A stretch of DNA of 64,000 nucleotides from an uncultured Olsenella sp. (GTDB lineage Bacteria; Actinomycetota; Coriobacteriia; Coriobacteriales; Atopobiaceae), in the NCBI GenBank assembly GCA_900314495.1, contig OMVJ01000016.1, positions 30,218 through 94,217 on the forward strand, written 5' to 3'. Shown here piece after piece: positions 8,676 through 17,291 of this stretch. A program made the translations under genes and the position numbers. How positions within the stretch are numbered: the first letter of the stretch is position 1; each line of letters starts with the position of its first letter. The notes under the pieces are model-generated. The model had not been told where the DNA came from. It worked only from the letters and a program-made list of their open reading frames with translations, and did no database searches.

Positions 8676-9808
8676 ATGGAGTAGGGAATGTACACCTTGC
8701 GCTGCAGGTGGTTGACGTTGTCGCGCGCGTAGTCGTCAAGGCCCTCCAGCAAGTCGTGGCCGTCGCGTGCGTTCTGGACCATGGAGCATACGCAGCCGGC
8801 CATACCCGCCGCGTCCTGGGCCACCGTCCCCGTCATGACCCCCTGGGCAATGAGCTGGCGGCCGGCATCCGTCGCGTCGACGCCGAAGACGGGGATGGTG
8901 GGGGAGTTGGGTTCGCCGGTGTTGTAGCCGTGGGCCTGCAAGGCGGAGATTGCGCCTCCGGCCATGGCGTCGCTGTTGGCAATGACGAGCTCGATCATGT
9001 TGTCGTTCTCGTCGTTGTAGTGGATGAGGTCGTTCTCCATGTAGTCCTTCACGGAGCTCGCGGACCACGAGCCCGTGAGGTCCAGCTGGAACTTGTCAAT
9101 GCTGTCGGGCTCAAAATAGGCCAGGTCTGGGTAGCCGTTGGCTTCAAGGATGGTGTTCGCGTCGTCCACGGAGTACAGGGTGCGGTAGATGGCCTCTGGG
9201 TTGGAGGCCTGGCCCTTGAACAGCACGTAGGAGATGCTGCCGTCGCGGTTGAGGTCGCACTCGTGGAAGTGCTGCGCAATGTAGGTGCCGATCATCTGCC
9301 CCTGCAGGTGGCTCGCCTCCGCGGGGTCCGTGCCAACGAAGGCGACGTCGTCGTAGTAGTCCAGGATGGCGCCCTCGTCGCCCACTCCCTCGACGGGGCG
9401 GTTGAAGAAGACCACCGGTATCTTGGCACCGAGCGCCTTGCGGCAGATGGCATCGGATATCTCGGCGTTTCCGCTGGTCACAATGTTGACCACAAGCACG
9501 CTGGCCCCCGCCTGAATGGCCTGGTCAATCTGCGTGTCCTGGGTGCTCTGGTTGTTGCCGGAGTCGTACTCATGGTAGGGAACGCCGGCGGCGGCCAGGT
9601 CGGCCGAAAGCGCCTCGCGCACGGACCCAATGTAGGAGTCCTCGTAGCTGTAGTAGAAGACCGCGGCGTTGAAGGGCACGTCCGACGTGCGCGTTTGCGA
9701 GATGATGCTGGTGGGCAAGTAGGAGCAACCTGCCAGCGCGAGCGCCGAGCCAGAGGAGAGAATGGCCGAAACTGCGGCGCGACGTGTGATGCAACGTTCG
9801 TCTCCCAT
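8648..9808 (-). CDS. Galactose/sugar-binding lipoprotein (periplasmic-binding-protein fold, MglB-like)
   Basis: 386-residue extracytoplasmic solute-binding protein of the pentose/galactose (type 1 PBP, Peripla_BP_4) family. The N-terminus has TRR at 8-10 and a lipobox LALAGC with Cys28, so it should be lipid-anchored. The body has the expected pattern AAVFYYSYEDSYIGSVREAL, GASVLVVNIV, IPVVFFNRPVE and VIANSDAMAGGAISAL with VFGVDATDAG, close to MglB. No ABC ATPase or permease gene is next to it, so it either serves a distant transporter or acts as a sensor (inference). ATG 9808 preceded by AAGGAGGT. It is convergent with the BrkB gene. Confidence 0.88.
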   Translation of the reverse strand: MGDERCITRRAAVSAILSSGSALALAGCSYLPTSIISQTRTSDVPFNAAVFYYSYEDSYIGSVREALSADLAAAGVPYHEYDSGNNQSTQDTQIDQAIQAGASVLVVNIVTSGNAEISDAICRKALGAKIPVVFFNRPVEGVGDEGAILDYYDDVAFVGTDPAEASHLQGQMIGTYIAQHFHECDLNRDGSISYVLFKGQASNPEAIYRTLYSVDDANTILEANGYPDLAYFEPDSIDKFQLDLTGSWSASSVKDYMENDLIHYNDENDNMIELVIANSDAMAGGAISALQAHGYNTGEPNSPTIPVFGVDATDAGRQLIAQGVMTGTVAQDAAGMAGCVCSMVQNARDGHDLLEGLDDYARDNVNHLQRKVYIPYSIYNPGDSAS

Positions 9809-9953
9809 GCCCCAAACCTCCTTTGGCCGAGATTTTGCCGTAGAGCTCAGTATGGCACAGGGTCGGGCGACCCCCGCAGCCATCCCCGCCAGCGGTTTTC
9901 TTGGCACCGACGGGGCAGAGATGGCTTCCGGAAGAACTCAGCTACTCGGAGGG

Positions 9954-10043
9954 CTCGAAAAACTTGACAAGAATGAGGCATCGCGATTCTTGCGAACTGG
10001 GGTTTTACAAACTGGATGCCTCATATGTGTCAAGTTTTTCGAG
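9954..10043. repeat. Long inverted repeat upstream of phosphoketolase
   Basis: Arms at 9954-9982 and 10015-10043 match at 26 of 29 positions (CTCGAAAAACTTGACA... against its complement), with a 32-base interior. There is no T tract, so it is not an ordinary terminator. The rest of the 494-bp gap 9809-10302 shows no gene; a purine-rich ribosome site and AT-rich GGTAATAAAGATT lie just before the phosphoketolase start. Confidence 0.8.
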
Positions 10044-10302
10044 ACCCCAAAGTAGTGGAAGGCGGGCGTCTGCCATTTTTGTCAAGACAAGCGCCTCGAT
10101 GACACTCCTTGTCGCGCCAGGGGTATCTGGGCGGGCGAATTCAGTAAAGAGCTCAACGTATTTAGTAAATGCCAGGGCTTACCGTCTTGTTGCATTAATG
10201 CGGGCCTTCAACTCCTAGACTTCCAATCAGAAGCAGGTCAGAGGTGGTAATAAAGATTCAGTGGGCTCGCTGAGGCGGGCCTCCAAACAGAAGGAGAACC
10301 CA

Positions 10303-12825
10303 ATGGCAGAGCAGTTTGGCACCCCTTGGAAGAAGCTCAACGCGGCAGTTCCGATGGAGGAGATTCGCTGGGTGGACCGCTACTGGCGCGCTGCGAACTA
10401 TCTTTCCGTGGGCCAGATCTACCTGCGCAGCAACCCGCTCATGCGGGAGGACGGGTTTGCCGCCAACGGCCAGGGCTTCTCGCGCGAGGACGTGAAGCAC
10501 CGCCTGGTGGGCCACTGGGGAACCACGCCCGGCGTGAACTTCCTGTTTGGGCACGTCAACCGACTCATCCACGACCACAACCAGAGTACCGTCTTCCTTA
10601 TGGGCCCCGGCCACGGCGGACCGGCCGGCACGGCGCAGTCTCTGCTGGACGGCACGTACAGGGAGGTGCGGCCGGACATCACGGACGACGAGGCGGGCCT
10701 GCAGAAGTTCTTCCGCCAGTTCTCGTATCCCGGCGGCATCCCCAGCCACTACGCGCCGGAGACCCCGGGCTCCATTCACGAGGGCGGCGAGCTGGGTTAC
10801 GTGCTCAGCCACGCCTACGGTGCCGTGTTGGACAACCCCAGTCTGCTGGCAGTGGCCGTTGTGGGCGACGGCGAGGCGGAGACCGGCCCGCTTGCAACCA
10901 GCTGGCAGACCAACAAGTTCATGGACCCCCTGACGGACGGCATTGTGCTGCCAATCTTGCACCTGAATGGCTACAAGATTGCCAACCCCACCATCCTGAG
11001 CCGCATCTCGGACGGCGAGCGCGACGAGTTCTTCCGCGGCATGGGCTACCACCCCTACAACTTCGTGGCGGGCTTCGACGACGAGGACTTCCTCTCCATC
11101 CACAGCCGGTTTGCCGCGCTGCTGGAGGCGGTTTTTGACGAGATTTGCAGTATCAAGGCCCGCGCGGCCGCGGGCGAGGCGTCGCGGCCCTTCTACCCCA
11201 TGATCATCTTCCGCACGCCCAAGGGCTGGACCTGCCCCAAGCAGATTGACGGAAAGAAGACCGAGGGCAGCTGGCGCGCCCACCAGGTGCCGCTGGCCTC
11301 CGCGCGCGACACCGAGGCCCACTTCCAGGTGCTGAGGGGTTGGCTGCAGAGCTACCGGCCGGAGGAGCTGTTTGACGAGCGCGGCGCCATTCGCCCGGAG
11401 GTAACGGAGTTCATGCCCGCCGGCGAGCTTCGCCTGGGTGCCAACCCCAACGCCAACGGTGGCAAGCTGCTGCGCGCGCTCGACCTGCCCCGCTTTGAGG
11501 ACTACGCCATCGACCTGACCCAGGCGGGCCGTGGCTCTGGCGCCACGGAGGCCACGCGCGTGCTGGGCGAGTACACGGCCGCGCTCATAAACCGCAACCG
11601 TCGGGATTTCCGCATCTTCGGCCCGGACGAGACCGCCTCCAACCGCCTGCAGCCCTCCTACCAGGTGACGGACAAGCAGTGGTTCGGCGAGAGCCCCTAC
11701 GACGACCCCGCCAACGACGAGCACCTGGCGCCCGTGGGCAACGTCATAGAGCAGCTGTCTGAGCACCAGTGCGAGGGCCTGCTGGAGGGCTACCTGCTGA
11801 CCGGCCGCCACGGCCTGTGGTCCAGCTACGAGAGCTTCGTGCACATCGTGGACTCCATGGTGAACCAGCACGCCAAGTGGCTTGAGGCCACGGTGCGCCA
11901 CATCCCGTGGCGTGCGCCCATCGCCGGCCTGAACATGCTGCTTTCCAGCCACGTGTGGAGGCAGGACCACAACGGCTTCTCCCACCAGGACCCCGGCTTC
12001 GTGGACGTGCTGCTGAACAAGTGCTTCAACAACGACCACGTGGTGAACATCTATTATCCGGCGGACGCCAACTTGCTGCTGGCCACGGCCGAGCGCTGCT
12101 ACCAGTCCACCAACTGCATCAACGCCATCTTTGCCGGCAAACAGCCCATGCCCACCTGGCTGAACTTGCAGGAGGCTCGCGCGGAGCTGGCGGCTGGCGC
12201 GGCCGAGTGGAAGTGGGCCTCCAACACGGCCGAGGGCGAGGAGCCGGACATTGTGCTCGCGAGCTGCGGAGACATTCCCACGCAGGAGGCGCTGGCTGCG
12301 CTGGAGCTGCTGGATGCGCTTGGCGTGAAGGTGCGCTTCGTGAACGTGCTGGAGCTGCTGGCCATTCAGAACAGCGCGGAGAACGACCGTGCCCTCAGCG
12401 ACGAGGCCTTCGAGCAGCTGTTTACCGCCAACAAGCCTGTGCTGTTTGCCTTCCACGCCTATCCGGGTACCATCCACCGGCTGATTTGGGCGCGTCCCAA
12501 CCACGACAGCTTCCGCGTGCACGGCTACCAGGAGCAGGGCTCCACGACCACGCCGTACGACATGCTGCGCCTGAACAGCATGGACCGCTGGGCGCTGGCG
12601 TCGGACGCCCTGCGCATGCTGGACGAGCGCGCGGCTGCCACTGGCGGCCAGGCGCGCTGGGCTGGGCAAATTGCCGAGTGGACGCAGTTCCGCGAGGATG
12701 CCTTCCAGTTTGCGGTTGACAACGGCTACGATCACCCGGCCTTTACCGACTGGAAGTGGCACGAGGCCAAGGATGCCGGCGAGGCCATCAGCGCGACCAA
12801 GATGACCGCGGGCGACAACGAATAA
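10303..12825 (+). CDS. xfp: Xylulose-5-phosphate/fructose-6-phosphate phosphoketolase
   Basis: ThDP-dependent enzyme that cleaves xylulose-5-P and/or fructose-6-P with phosphate to acetyl-phosphate plus glyceraldehyde-3-P or erythrose-4-P; central to heterofermentative (bifid-type) sugar catabolism. 840 residues, typical size. Visible motifs include GPGHGGPA near residue 103, [14 protein letters not shown] near 188 (ThDP/Mg binding), and [18 protein letters not shown] in the middle domain. Full length with no break. ATG 10303 with AAGGAG seven bases upstream. Monocistronic, with a hairpin after the stop. Together with PTS uptake elsewhere in the window it points to fermentative sugar use. Confidence 0.97.
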   Translation: MAEQFGTPWKKLNAAVPMEEIRWVDRYWRAANYLSVGQIYLRSNPLMREDGFAANGQGFSREDVKHRLVGHWGTTPGVNFLFGHVNRLIHDHNQSTVFLMGPGHGGPAGTAQSLLDGTYREVRPDITDDEAGLQKFFRQFSYPGGIPSHYAPETPGSIHEGGELGYVLSHAYGAVLDNPSLLAVAVVGDGEAETGPLATSWQTNKFMDPLTDGIVLPILHLNGYKIANPTILSRISDGERDEFFRGMGYHPYNFVAGFDDEDFLSIHSRFAALLEAVFDEICSIKARAAAGEASRPFYPMIIFRTPKGWTCPKQIDGKKTEGSWRAHQVPLASARDTEAHFQVLRGWLQSYRPEELFDERGAIRPEVTEFMPAGELRLGANPNANGGKLLRALDLPRFEDYAIDLTQAGRGSGATEATRVLGEYTAALINRNRRDFRIFGPDETASNRLQPSYQVTDKQWFGESPYDDPANDEHLAPVGNVIEQLSEHQCEGLLEGYLLTGRHGLWSSYESFVHIVDSMVNQHAKWLEATVRHIPWRAPIAGLNMLLSSHVWRQDHNGFSHQDPGFVDVLLNKCFNNDHVVNIYYPADANLLLATAERCYQSTNCINAIFAGKQPMPTWLNLQEARAELAAGAAEWKWASNTAEGEEPDIVLASCGDIPTQEALAALELLDALGVKVRFVNVLELLAIQNSAENDRALSDEAFEQLFTANKPVLFAFHAYPGTIHRLIWARPNHDSFRVHGYQEQGSTTTPYDMLRLNSMDRWALASDALRMLDERAAATGGQARWAGQIAEWTQFREDAFQFAVDNGYDHPAFTDWKWHEAKDAGEAISATKMTAGDNE

Positions 12826-12885
12826 CGCGGGTTGCGCGACCTGAGGACCGCTTCTTGCGCGGCGAGTGTGGCTATCGATAACGGG

Positions 12886-12916
12886 TTGCGGGGCTCCTAC
12901 TTGAGGAGCCCCGCAA
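12886..12916 (+). terminator. Hairpin terminator after xfp
   Basis: Perfect 12-bp stem TTGCGGGGCTCC / GGAGCCCCGCAA with a 7-base loop, 61 bases past the xfp stop. It is followed by AGTTGTAC rather than a T run, so it is a weaker intrinsic terminator or an RNA-stabilising hairpin. Confidence 0.65.
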
Positions 12917-13026
12917 AGTTGTACACCTTTACTGTGTTTGTCGTACTTTATTGGCAAATCTTTGATATGCCAACTGCGGAAACGCAGGCCTCTCGAATGA
13001 GTCCTCGGGTTCAGGTGTACAACTTT
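12915..13026. repeat. Widely spaced inverted repeat downstream of xfp
   Basis: Perfect 14-base arms AAAGTTGTACACCT (12915-12928) and AGGTGTACAACTTT (13013-13026), 84 bases apart. The interior is less GC-rich than the surroundings. The rest of gap 12826-13350 has no convincing gene. A smaller inverted repeat TCGCTAT/ATAGCGA (13086-13092, 13104-13110) lies beside TACAAT, a possible -10 for the next gene. Confidence 0.7.
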
Positions 13027-13350
13027 TGAGGGTTGGTCTGGTATCGCTTTGCCAGGGGTCCTGCTGGTGTGAATCTGGAAGGATTTCGCTATCGGTTTTA
13101 TCAATAGCGACTACAATTCTGACCCGCCGAGAGGCTACATTTGTCATTTGCGCCGAGCATTGGCCCTGGGTATTCGCGCCTCACGCAAGAAGTGGATGGC
13201 AACAGCCCCCACGAGCCCTATACGCAAAGGGGCATTTTGTTCCCACTTGTCGTATGCTCTAGCAGATGCCGTTGATTTGGCATGTTGTTGGCGTGCGGCT
13301 GGCGGCGAACTTGCACCCAGCTGCTTTCCACTGTTGCGTGAGAGGAATCC

Positions 13351-15132
13351 ATGGCACGCAAGCTTACAGATGAAGAGAGGGCGAACCTCGAATTCCTGAG
13401 GGACGCCATGAGCGAGGGGGTCGAGCCCTCGCTGAAGAATTCCATCGCCGCCGTTGCGAGTTCGCTGGTGCGTATTCAAGCGGATGTGGTGACGCAGGCG
13501 GACGTGAGCCGCATCCTGCGGCGTCGCGGGGAGCAGCGCCCTGCGTTGGAGGCGGCAATGATGGCCCACGCGTTGGATCCCGTCCCTGGCAAGGAGGGCG
13601 TGTGGACATTGCGCGTGCCGAAGCACGCTTCTAATGCGGATGAGCCTGCGGAGGGCGCGGCCGAGGAACCGCTCGCGACGGATGAGCCGCAGGCGGAGGC
13701 CGCGCAGCCAGAGGCTCAGCAGAGTGCGGGCGAAGAGGCGCAGAGCGCGCAGGGCAAGCAGGCTGCGCCGGTAACAAAGCCGAGGACGCGCCGCCGTCGC
13801 CATGCCGCAAACAAGGCCGAGGGTTCGGAGAAGCCAGCCGCGGCGGCATTGCCAGCAAAGGAGCCTACGGCTGGCGCCTTGCCCGCGGCTGAGGCTGTGG
13901 CCGCGCTGCCTGCGCAAACGGAAGCTTCGTCCGAACCAGCTACCGTACAGGCTGCTCCGGTTGATGTGACCCAGGTTGATGCTGTTTCGGCAGAAGCTGT
14001 GACGGACGAGTCTCGTGTGGCTGAGGGGGCTGCTGAATCCGCTGCGAGCGAGGGTGCGGAAGCTGCGGCGATCGCAGAGCTTGTGCCCGTGCCCGCATCC
14101 GACGCCGATCAGCCAGGGGACGTCGCATCCGAGCCAGCCAAGTCCGCAGAAGCCCCCGACCAGCTGGTGCATGGCCGCAAGTTGCACGTGCGCGGTCGGC
14201 GTCGCGGCAGGCAGGGCAAGGCGAATGGCCAGGACAAGCAGGGCGAGGCCGGCGCGGAGCAGGCTGCTCCCGCGGGTCCCTCTCGCCTCTCGGACGTGCC
14301 CTACGTGCGTCGTGCTACGCCCGACGAGGACGAGCTCCGTACCAAGATCCTGAAGCTGGATCAGCGCTTCTGGATCAATGGCTGGCTGCTCAGCCACCCT
14401 GGTGCCTATGCCCTGTACGAGCACGAGATCGAGGGCATGAACGACGCGCTGACCGAGGACGGCCTGCCCGGCGACATCACGCGCCGGCAGCTCGCCTACC
14501 GCATGGGCGGTGACGAGAAGTTCTTCGAATACGGCTCCGACGGCCACAAGCTGCTGCGCGCCATGGGCATGGACGACGTCATCCGCCACCGGCCCATGCC
14601 CAAGGCGGACCTCCTGTACTTTGCCCCGCGCCGCCGCAAGCACATGCGCGTGCTGGTGACCGAGAACCTGGACCCCTGGCTGGACGTGCACGACCTCATG
14701 TACGAGGACGGCCGCAGCACCGTGCTTGGCGAGCGCATCCACGCCGTGGTGCTGGGTGGCGGCACCCCCGTGCTGGAGCGCAACCGCCTGGCCCTGCTGC
14801 TGGACACGCTGGGCGCGGAGTCCGTGGAGGTGCTCTACTGGGGCGACATCGACCGCGCGGGCGTGGACCTTCTGGTGCGCCTGCGCGAGGTCCTGGGCGA
14901 GAAGTACCCCTTCGCGCCCTTTGCCCCAGCCTACCAGCTGATGGTCGAGCGGGCACGCGAGCGCTACCCCGAGCCGCTGGACAACGAGCAGACTGGTCAG
15001 GTAAACCTGGACATGCCGGACATGGGCATGCTCTGCGCGGGGCTCTCTGAGGAGGACGCCGCGTACGCGCGGGCCGTGGTGGAAGGCTGCCGCCTGGTGC
15101 CGCAGGAGATCCTGACGCGGCGGGATTTGTAG
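13351..15132 (+). CDS. Protein with JetD/DUF2220-like Toprim C-terminus, orphan
   Basis: 593 residues in three parts. Residues 1-90 are helical and charged (MARKLTDEERANLEFLRD). Residues about 90-310 are an Ala/Glu/Pro-rich, probably disordered linker with basic patches (RTRRRRHAANK, RGRRRGRQGK). Residues about 314-593 form a globular domain with RVLVTENLDPW (near 435), AVVLGGGTPVLERN and VLYWGDIDRAGVDLL (near 494). The spacing of Glu, GGG and GDID-x2-G resembles the Toprim region of Wadjet JetD (DUF2220), related to topoisomerase VI A. No JetA, JetB or JetC gene is nearby and the N-terminus is not the usual JetD one. A DNA-cleaving or nucleic-acid-binding role is inference. ATG 13351 with GAGAGGA upstream. 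Confidence 0.75.
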   Translation: MARKLTDEERANLEFLRDAMSEGVEPSLKNSIAAVASSLVRIQADVVTQADVSRILRRRGEQRPALEAAMMAHALDPVPGKEGVWTLRVPKHASNADEPAEGAAEEPLATDEPQAEAAQPEAQQSAGEEAQSAQGKQAAPVTKPRTRRRRHAANKAEGSEKPAAAALPAKEPTAGALPAAEAVAALPAQTEASSEPATVQAAPVDVTQVDAVSAEAVTDESRVAEGAAESAASEGAEAAAIAELVPVPASDADQPGDVASEPAKSAEAPDQLVHGRKLHVRGRRRGRQGKANGQDKQGEAGAEQAAPAGPSRLSDVPYVRRATPDEDELRTKILKLDQRFWINGWLLSHPGAYALYEHEIEGMNDALTEDGLPGDITRRQLAYRMGGDEKFFEYGSDGHKLLRAMGMDDVIRHRPMPKADLLYFAPRRRKHMRVLVTENLDPWLDVHDLMYEDGRSTVLGERIHAVVLGGGTPVLERNRLALLLDTLGAESVEVLYWGDIDRAGVDLLVRLREVLGEKYPFAPFAPAYQLMVERARERYPEPLDNEQTGQVNLDMPDMGMLCAGLSEEDAAYARAVVEGCRLVPQEILTRRDL

Positions 15133-15170
15133 CAGCGGACGGCACAGGTCCTGACGGGCAACTCAAGGAA

Positions 15171-15293
15171 ACGAAGCTACCCCACAACCGTCACGTGTCG
15201 GTTGTGGGGTAATTCGTGACTAAGGCGTTTACCTGCGGAAACGCGCCGAAAAGGCGCTACCCCACAACCGAAAGCCGACGGTTGTGGGGTAGC
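15171..15293. repeat. Double-hairpin repeat unit (CCCCACAACCG family), copy A
   Basis: Two hairpins in one 123-bp unit. Stem 1 is TACCCCACAACCG / CGGTTGTGGGGTA (15178-15211). Stem 2 is GCTACCCCACAACCG / CGGTTGTGGGGTAGC (15256-15293). The spacer has AATTCGTGACTAAGG and CGTTTACCTGCG. Copy B near 22.1 kb has the same order and spacer. It sits between convergent genes. Confidence 0.9.
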
Positions 15294-15330
15294 GGTAATC
15301 TGGGGGGCGTCCATCTGGGCTACCTAACCC

Positions 15331-16788
15331 CTACTTCCACTCATCGTAGCCAAGTTCCTCGCCGTTGGTGGCGATGACGCGCTGGTACCAGTAGAAGGAG
15401 TCCTTGCGCACGCGCTTGCACTCCTTGGGGTCGTCGTCGGTGCGGTCCACGTAAATCAGGCCGTAGCGCTTCTTTACGCCGTTGGAGGTGCTCAGCAGGT
15501 CGACGGCGGACCAGGGGCAGTAGGCGATCATCTCCACGCCCTTGTCCATGGCGCGCTCCATGGCGGCGATGTGCTTGCTCAGGTAGTCGATGCGGTAGGG
15601 GTCGTGGATCTTGCCGTCCTCGGTGAGGGTATCGTAGGCGCCCAGGCCGTTCTCGGTGATCATTAGGGGCACGTTGTAGCGGTTGTAGAGGTCGCGCAGC
15701 ATGTACTCCATACCGATGGGGTCGATAGCCCAGTCCCAGTCCGTCGTGTCGAGGTTGGGGTTCTTGCACATCTCGTAGAAGCCGGGGTGGGTCTCGTAGC
15801 CAGACATTTCGCCCTTCTTGCCCGAGCGGTTGACACCGCTCCAGCGCATCTCGTGTGTGCCGTCGTCGGGGCACCACTTGGCGCACTCGGAGGCGTAGTA
15901 GTTGACGGCCATGAAGTCGGACTTGCCGGAGGCGATGAGCTCCATGTCGCCGGGCTCGATCTTGGGCGCCAGGCCGTGCTGCTCGAGGTAGGTCTGGGCG
16001 GCCTTGTTGTAGAAGCCCTTGAAGTAGATGTCCGTGTAGTAGTCGTTGCGCAGGGCCTGGGCGTTCTGGGCCGCCATGACGTCCTCGGGCTTGCCCGTGA
16101 GCGGGTAGACCGGCGCGTAGCCCAGCGGCGCGCCCACCAGGCCGCCGGGCACCAGCTCGTGCACCAGGTTGCAGGCGATGGCGTGGGCCAGGTTCATGTG
16201 GTGGTTGATCTGGTAGCGGAGCTGGTTGTGCTTGCCGTCCAGGTACTCCTCGGGGATGTAGCACTTCTGGGTCCAGTACTGCACGATGATGGACTGCTCG
16301 TTGATGGTGGTCCAGTACTTGACCTGGTCCTTGAACTCGTTGATCACGAAGCGGGCGAAGTACTCGAAGTCGGCTACCACCTGGCGGTCGATCCAGCCGT
16401 CGTAGCGCTCCACCAGGGCCCAGGGCAGGTCGTAGTGGTAGAGGGTCACGATAGGCTCGATGCCCGCGGCCTTGAGCTCGTCGATCAGGTCGTGGTAGTA
16501 CTGCACGCCCTCGGGGTTGGGCTCGCCCGTGCCGTCGGGGAAGACGCGCGACCACGCGATGGAGAAGCGGTAGGACGTGAAGCCCATCTCCTTCATGAGG
16601 GCCACGTCCTCCTTGTAGTGGTGGTACTCGTCGGAGGCGATCTCCGCGGTGGCAAAGCCGAACTCCTTGTAAGAGTCCTTGTTGATCACGTCCTGCTGGG
16701 AGGGCTTCTTGCCGTTGGTGGTCGCAGCGCCCTCGACCTGGTAGGCGGAGGTGGCGGCGCCCCAGAGGAAGTTATTCGGAACCTTCAT
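15331..16788 (-). CDS. 6-phospho-beta-glucosidase (GH1)
   Basis: Hydrolyses PTS-imported phosphorylated beta-glucosides (cellobiose-6-P, arbutin/salicin-6-P) to glucose-6-P plus aglycone or glucose. 485 residues, normal length for GH1. The acid/base Glu is in TTINEQ, the nucleophile in LMITENGLG, and the start PNNFLWGAATSAYQVEGA is canonical. The segment GVKKRYGLIYVD carries the Lys and Tyr that bind the 6-phosphate in phospho-GH1 enzymes. ATG 16788 has AAGGAGG upstream, overlapping the end of the IIA gene two bases away. Last gene of the IIB-IIC-IIA-GH1 operon. Confidence 0.95.
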   Translation of the reverse strand: MKVPNNFLWGAATSAYQVEGAATTNGKKPSQQDVINKDSYKEFGFATAEIASDEYHHYKEDVALMKEMGFTSYRFSIAWSRVFPDGTGEPNPEGVQYYHDLIDELKAAGIEPIVTLYHYDLPWALVERYDGWIDRQVVADFEYFARFVINEFKDQVKYWTTINEQSIIVQYWTQKCYIPEEYLDGKHNQLRYQINHHMNLAHAIACNLVHELVPGGLVGAPLGYAPVYPLTGKPEDVMAAQNAQALRNDYYTDIYFKGFYNKAAQTYLEQHGLAPKIEPGDMELIASGKSDFMAVNYYASECAKWCPDDGTHEMRWSGVNRSGKKGEMSGYETHPGFYEMCKNPNLDTTDWDWAIDPIGMEYMLRDLYNRYNVPLMITENGLGAYDTLTEDGKIHDPYRIDYLSKHIAAMERAMDKGVEMIAYCPWSAVDLLSTSNGVKKRYGLIYVDRTDDDPKECKRVRKDSFYWYQRVIATNGEELGYDEWK

Positions 16789-16790
16789 TG

Positions 16791-17177
16791 CTAGGCCTCC
16801 TTGTTGGCGTAGACGATGTGCAGGACGTCGATGAGCTCGCGGGACAGGTTGAGCTCGGTCTTGATGGTCATCAAGGTGTCCTGCGCGTGGGAGAAGAGTA
16901 TGGAGTAGGGGTAGGACTCGCCGCCCATGGCGCGCTGGATGATGTCGGTCTGAGCGTGGTGGGCTTCCAGGATTTGCGCGTCGGCTTGCTTCATGAGGTC
17001 GTCGGCCTGGGCAAAGTCGCTGATCTTGGCGGCCTTGAGGGCGTCCTTGGCAAAGTTGCGGGCATCGCCGGCGTGCAGGATGATCTGCATCGCCACCTCG
17101 ATGAGGGCCTCTTCCTCCTCGGGGATTTCTGGTTCGTCCATGACGTCGGTCTCGACGTTGCTGGTTGTGGTTTCCAT
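16791..17177 (-). CDS. PTS lactose/cellobiose-family IIA component
   Basis: Soluble phosphocarrier that passes phosphate from HPr to IIB. 128 residues; about 22 extra acidic residues precede the family start. Conserved pieces are HAGDARNFAKDAL, EAHHAQTDIIQRA and SHAQDTLMT, where the His of HAQD is the phosphorylation site in this family. The second His of the usual HxQDHLM is Thr here. ATG 17177. The 114 bp between it and IIC is longer than other gaps in the operon. Confidence 0.93.
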   Translation of the reverse strand: METTTSNVETDVMDEPEIPEEEEALIEVAMQIILHAGDARNFAKDALKAAKISDFAQADDLMKQADAQILEAHHAQTDIIQRAMGGESYPYSILFSHAQDTLMTIKTELNLSRELIDVLHIVYANKEA

Positions 17178-17291
17178 GTTCAGGTCTCCTGCCTGTGGGG
17201 TTTGTTGAATCAGAGTCTTACACGTGCGGTGCAGTGGGGTGGCAGCGCATCGGCGTTGCGGTGCGCCGCCAAGTCGTGCGGTTGAGTGGCG

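Noticed and set aside
7838..9967. Long plus-strand frame crossing the BrkB and lipoprotein genes
   Set aside because: It overlaps two convergent genes with recognised products; no ribosome site at its start.
10258..13104. 948-codon open frame opposite phosphoketolase
   Set aside because: Antisense shadow of xfp, no ribosome site, low-complexity composition.
13351..15132. Complete Wadjet (JetABCD) system
   Set aside because: No gene resembling JetA, JetB or JetC occurs on either side for several kb.
15171..15293. Possible CRISPR repeats
   Set aside because: Units are inverted hairpins, only two per locus with conserved 'spacers'; no cas genes.
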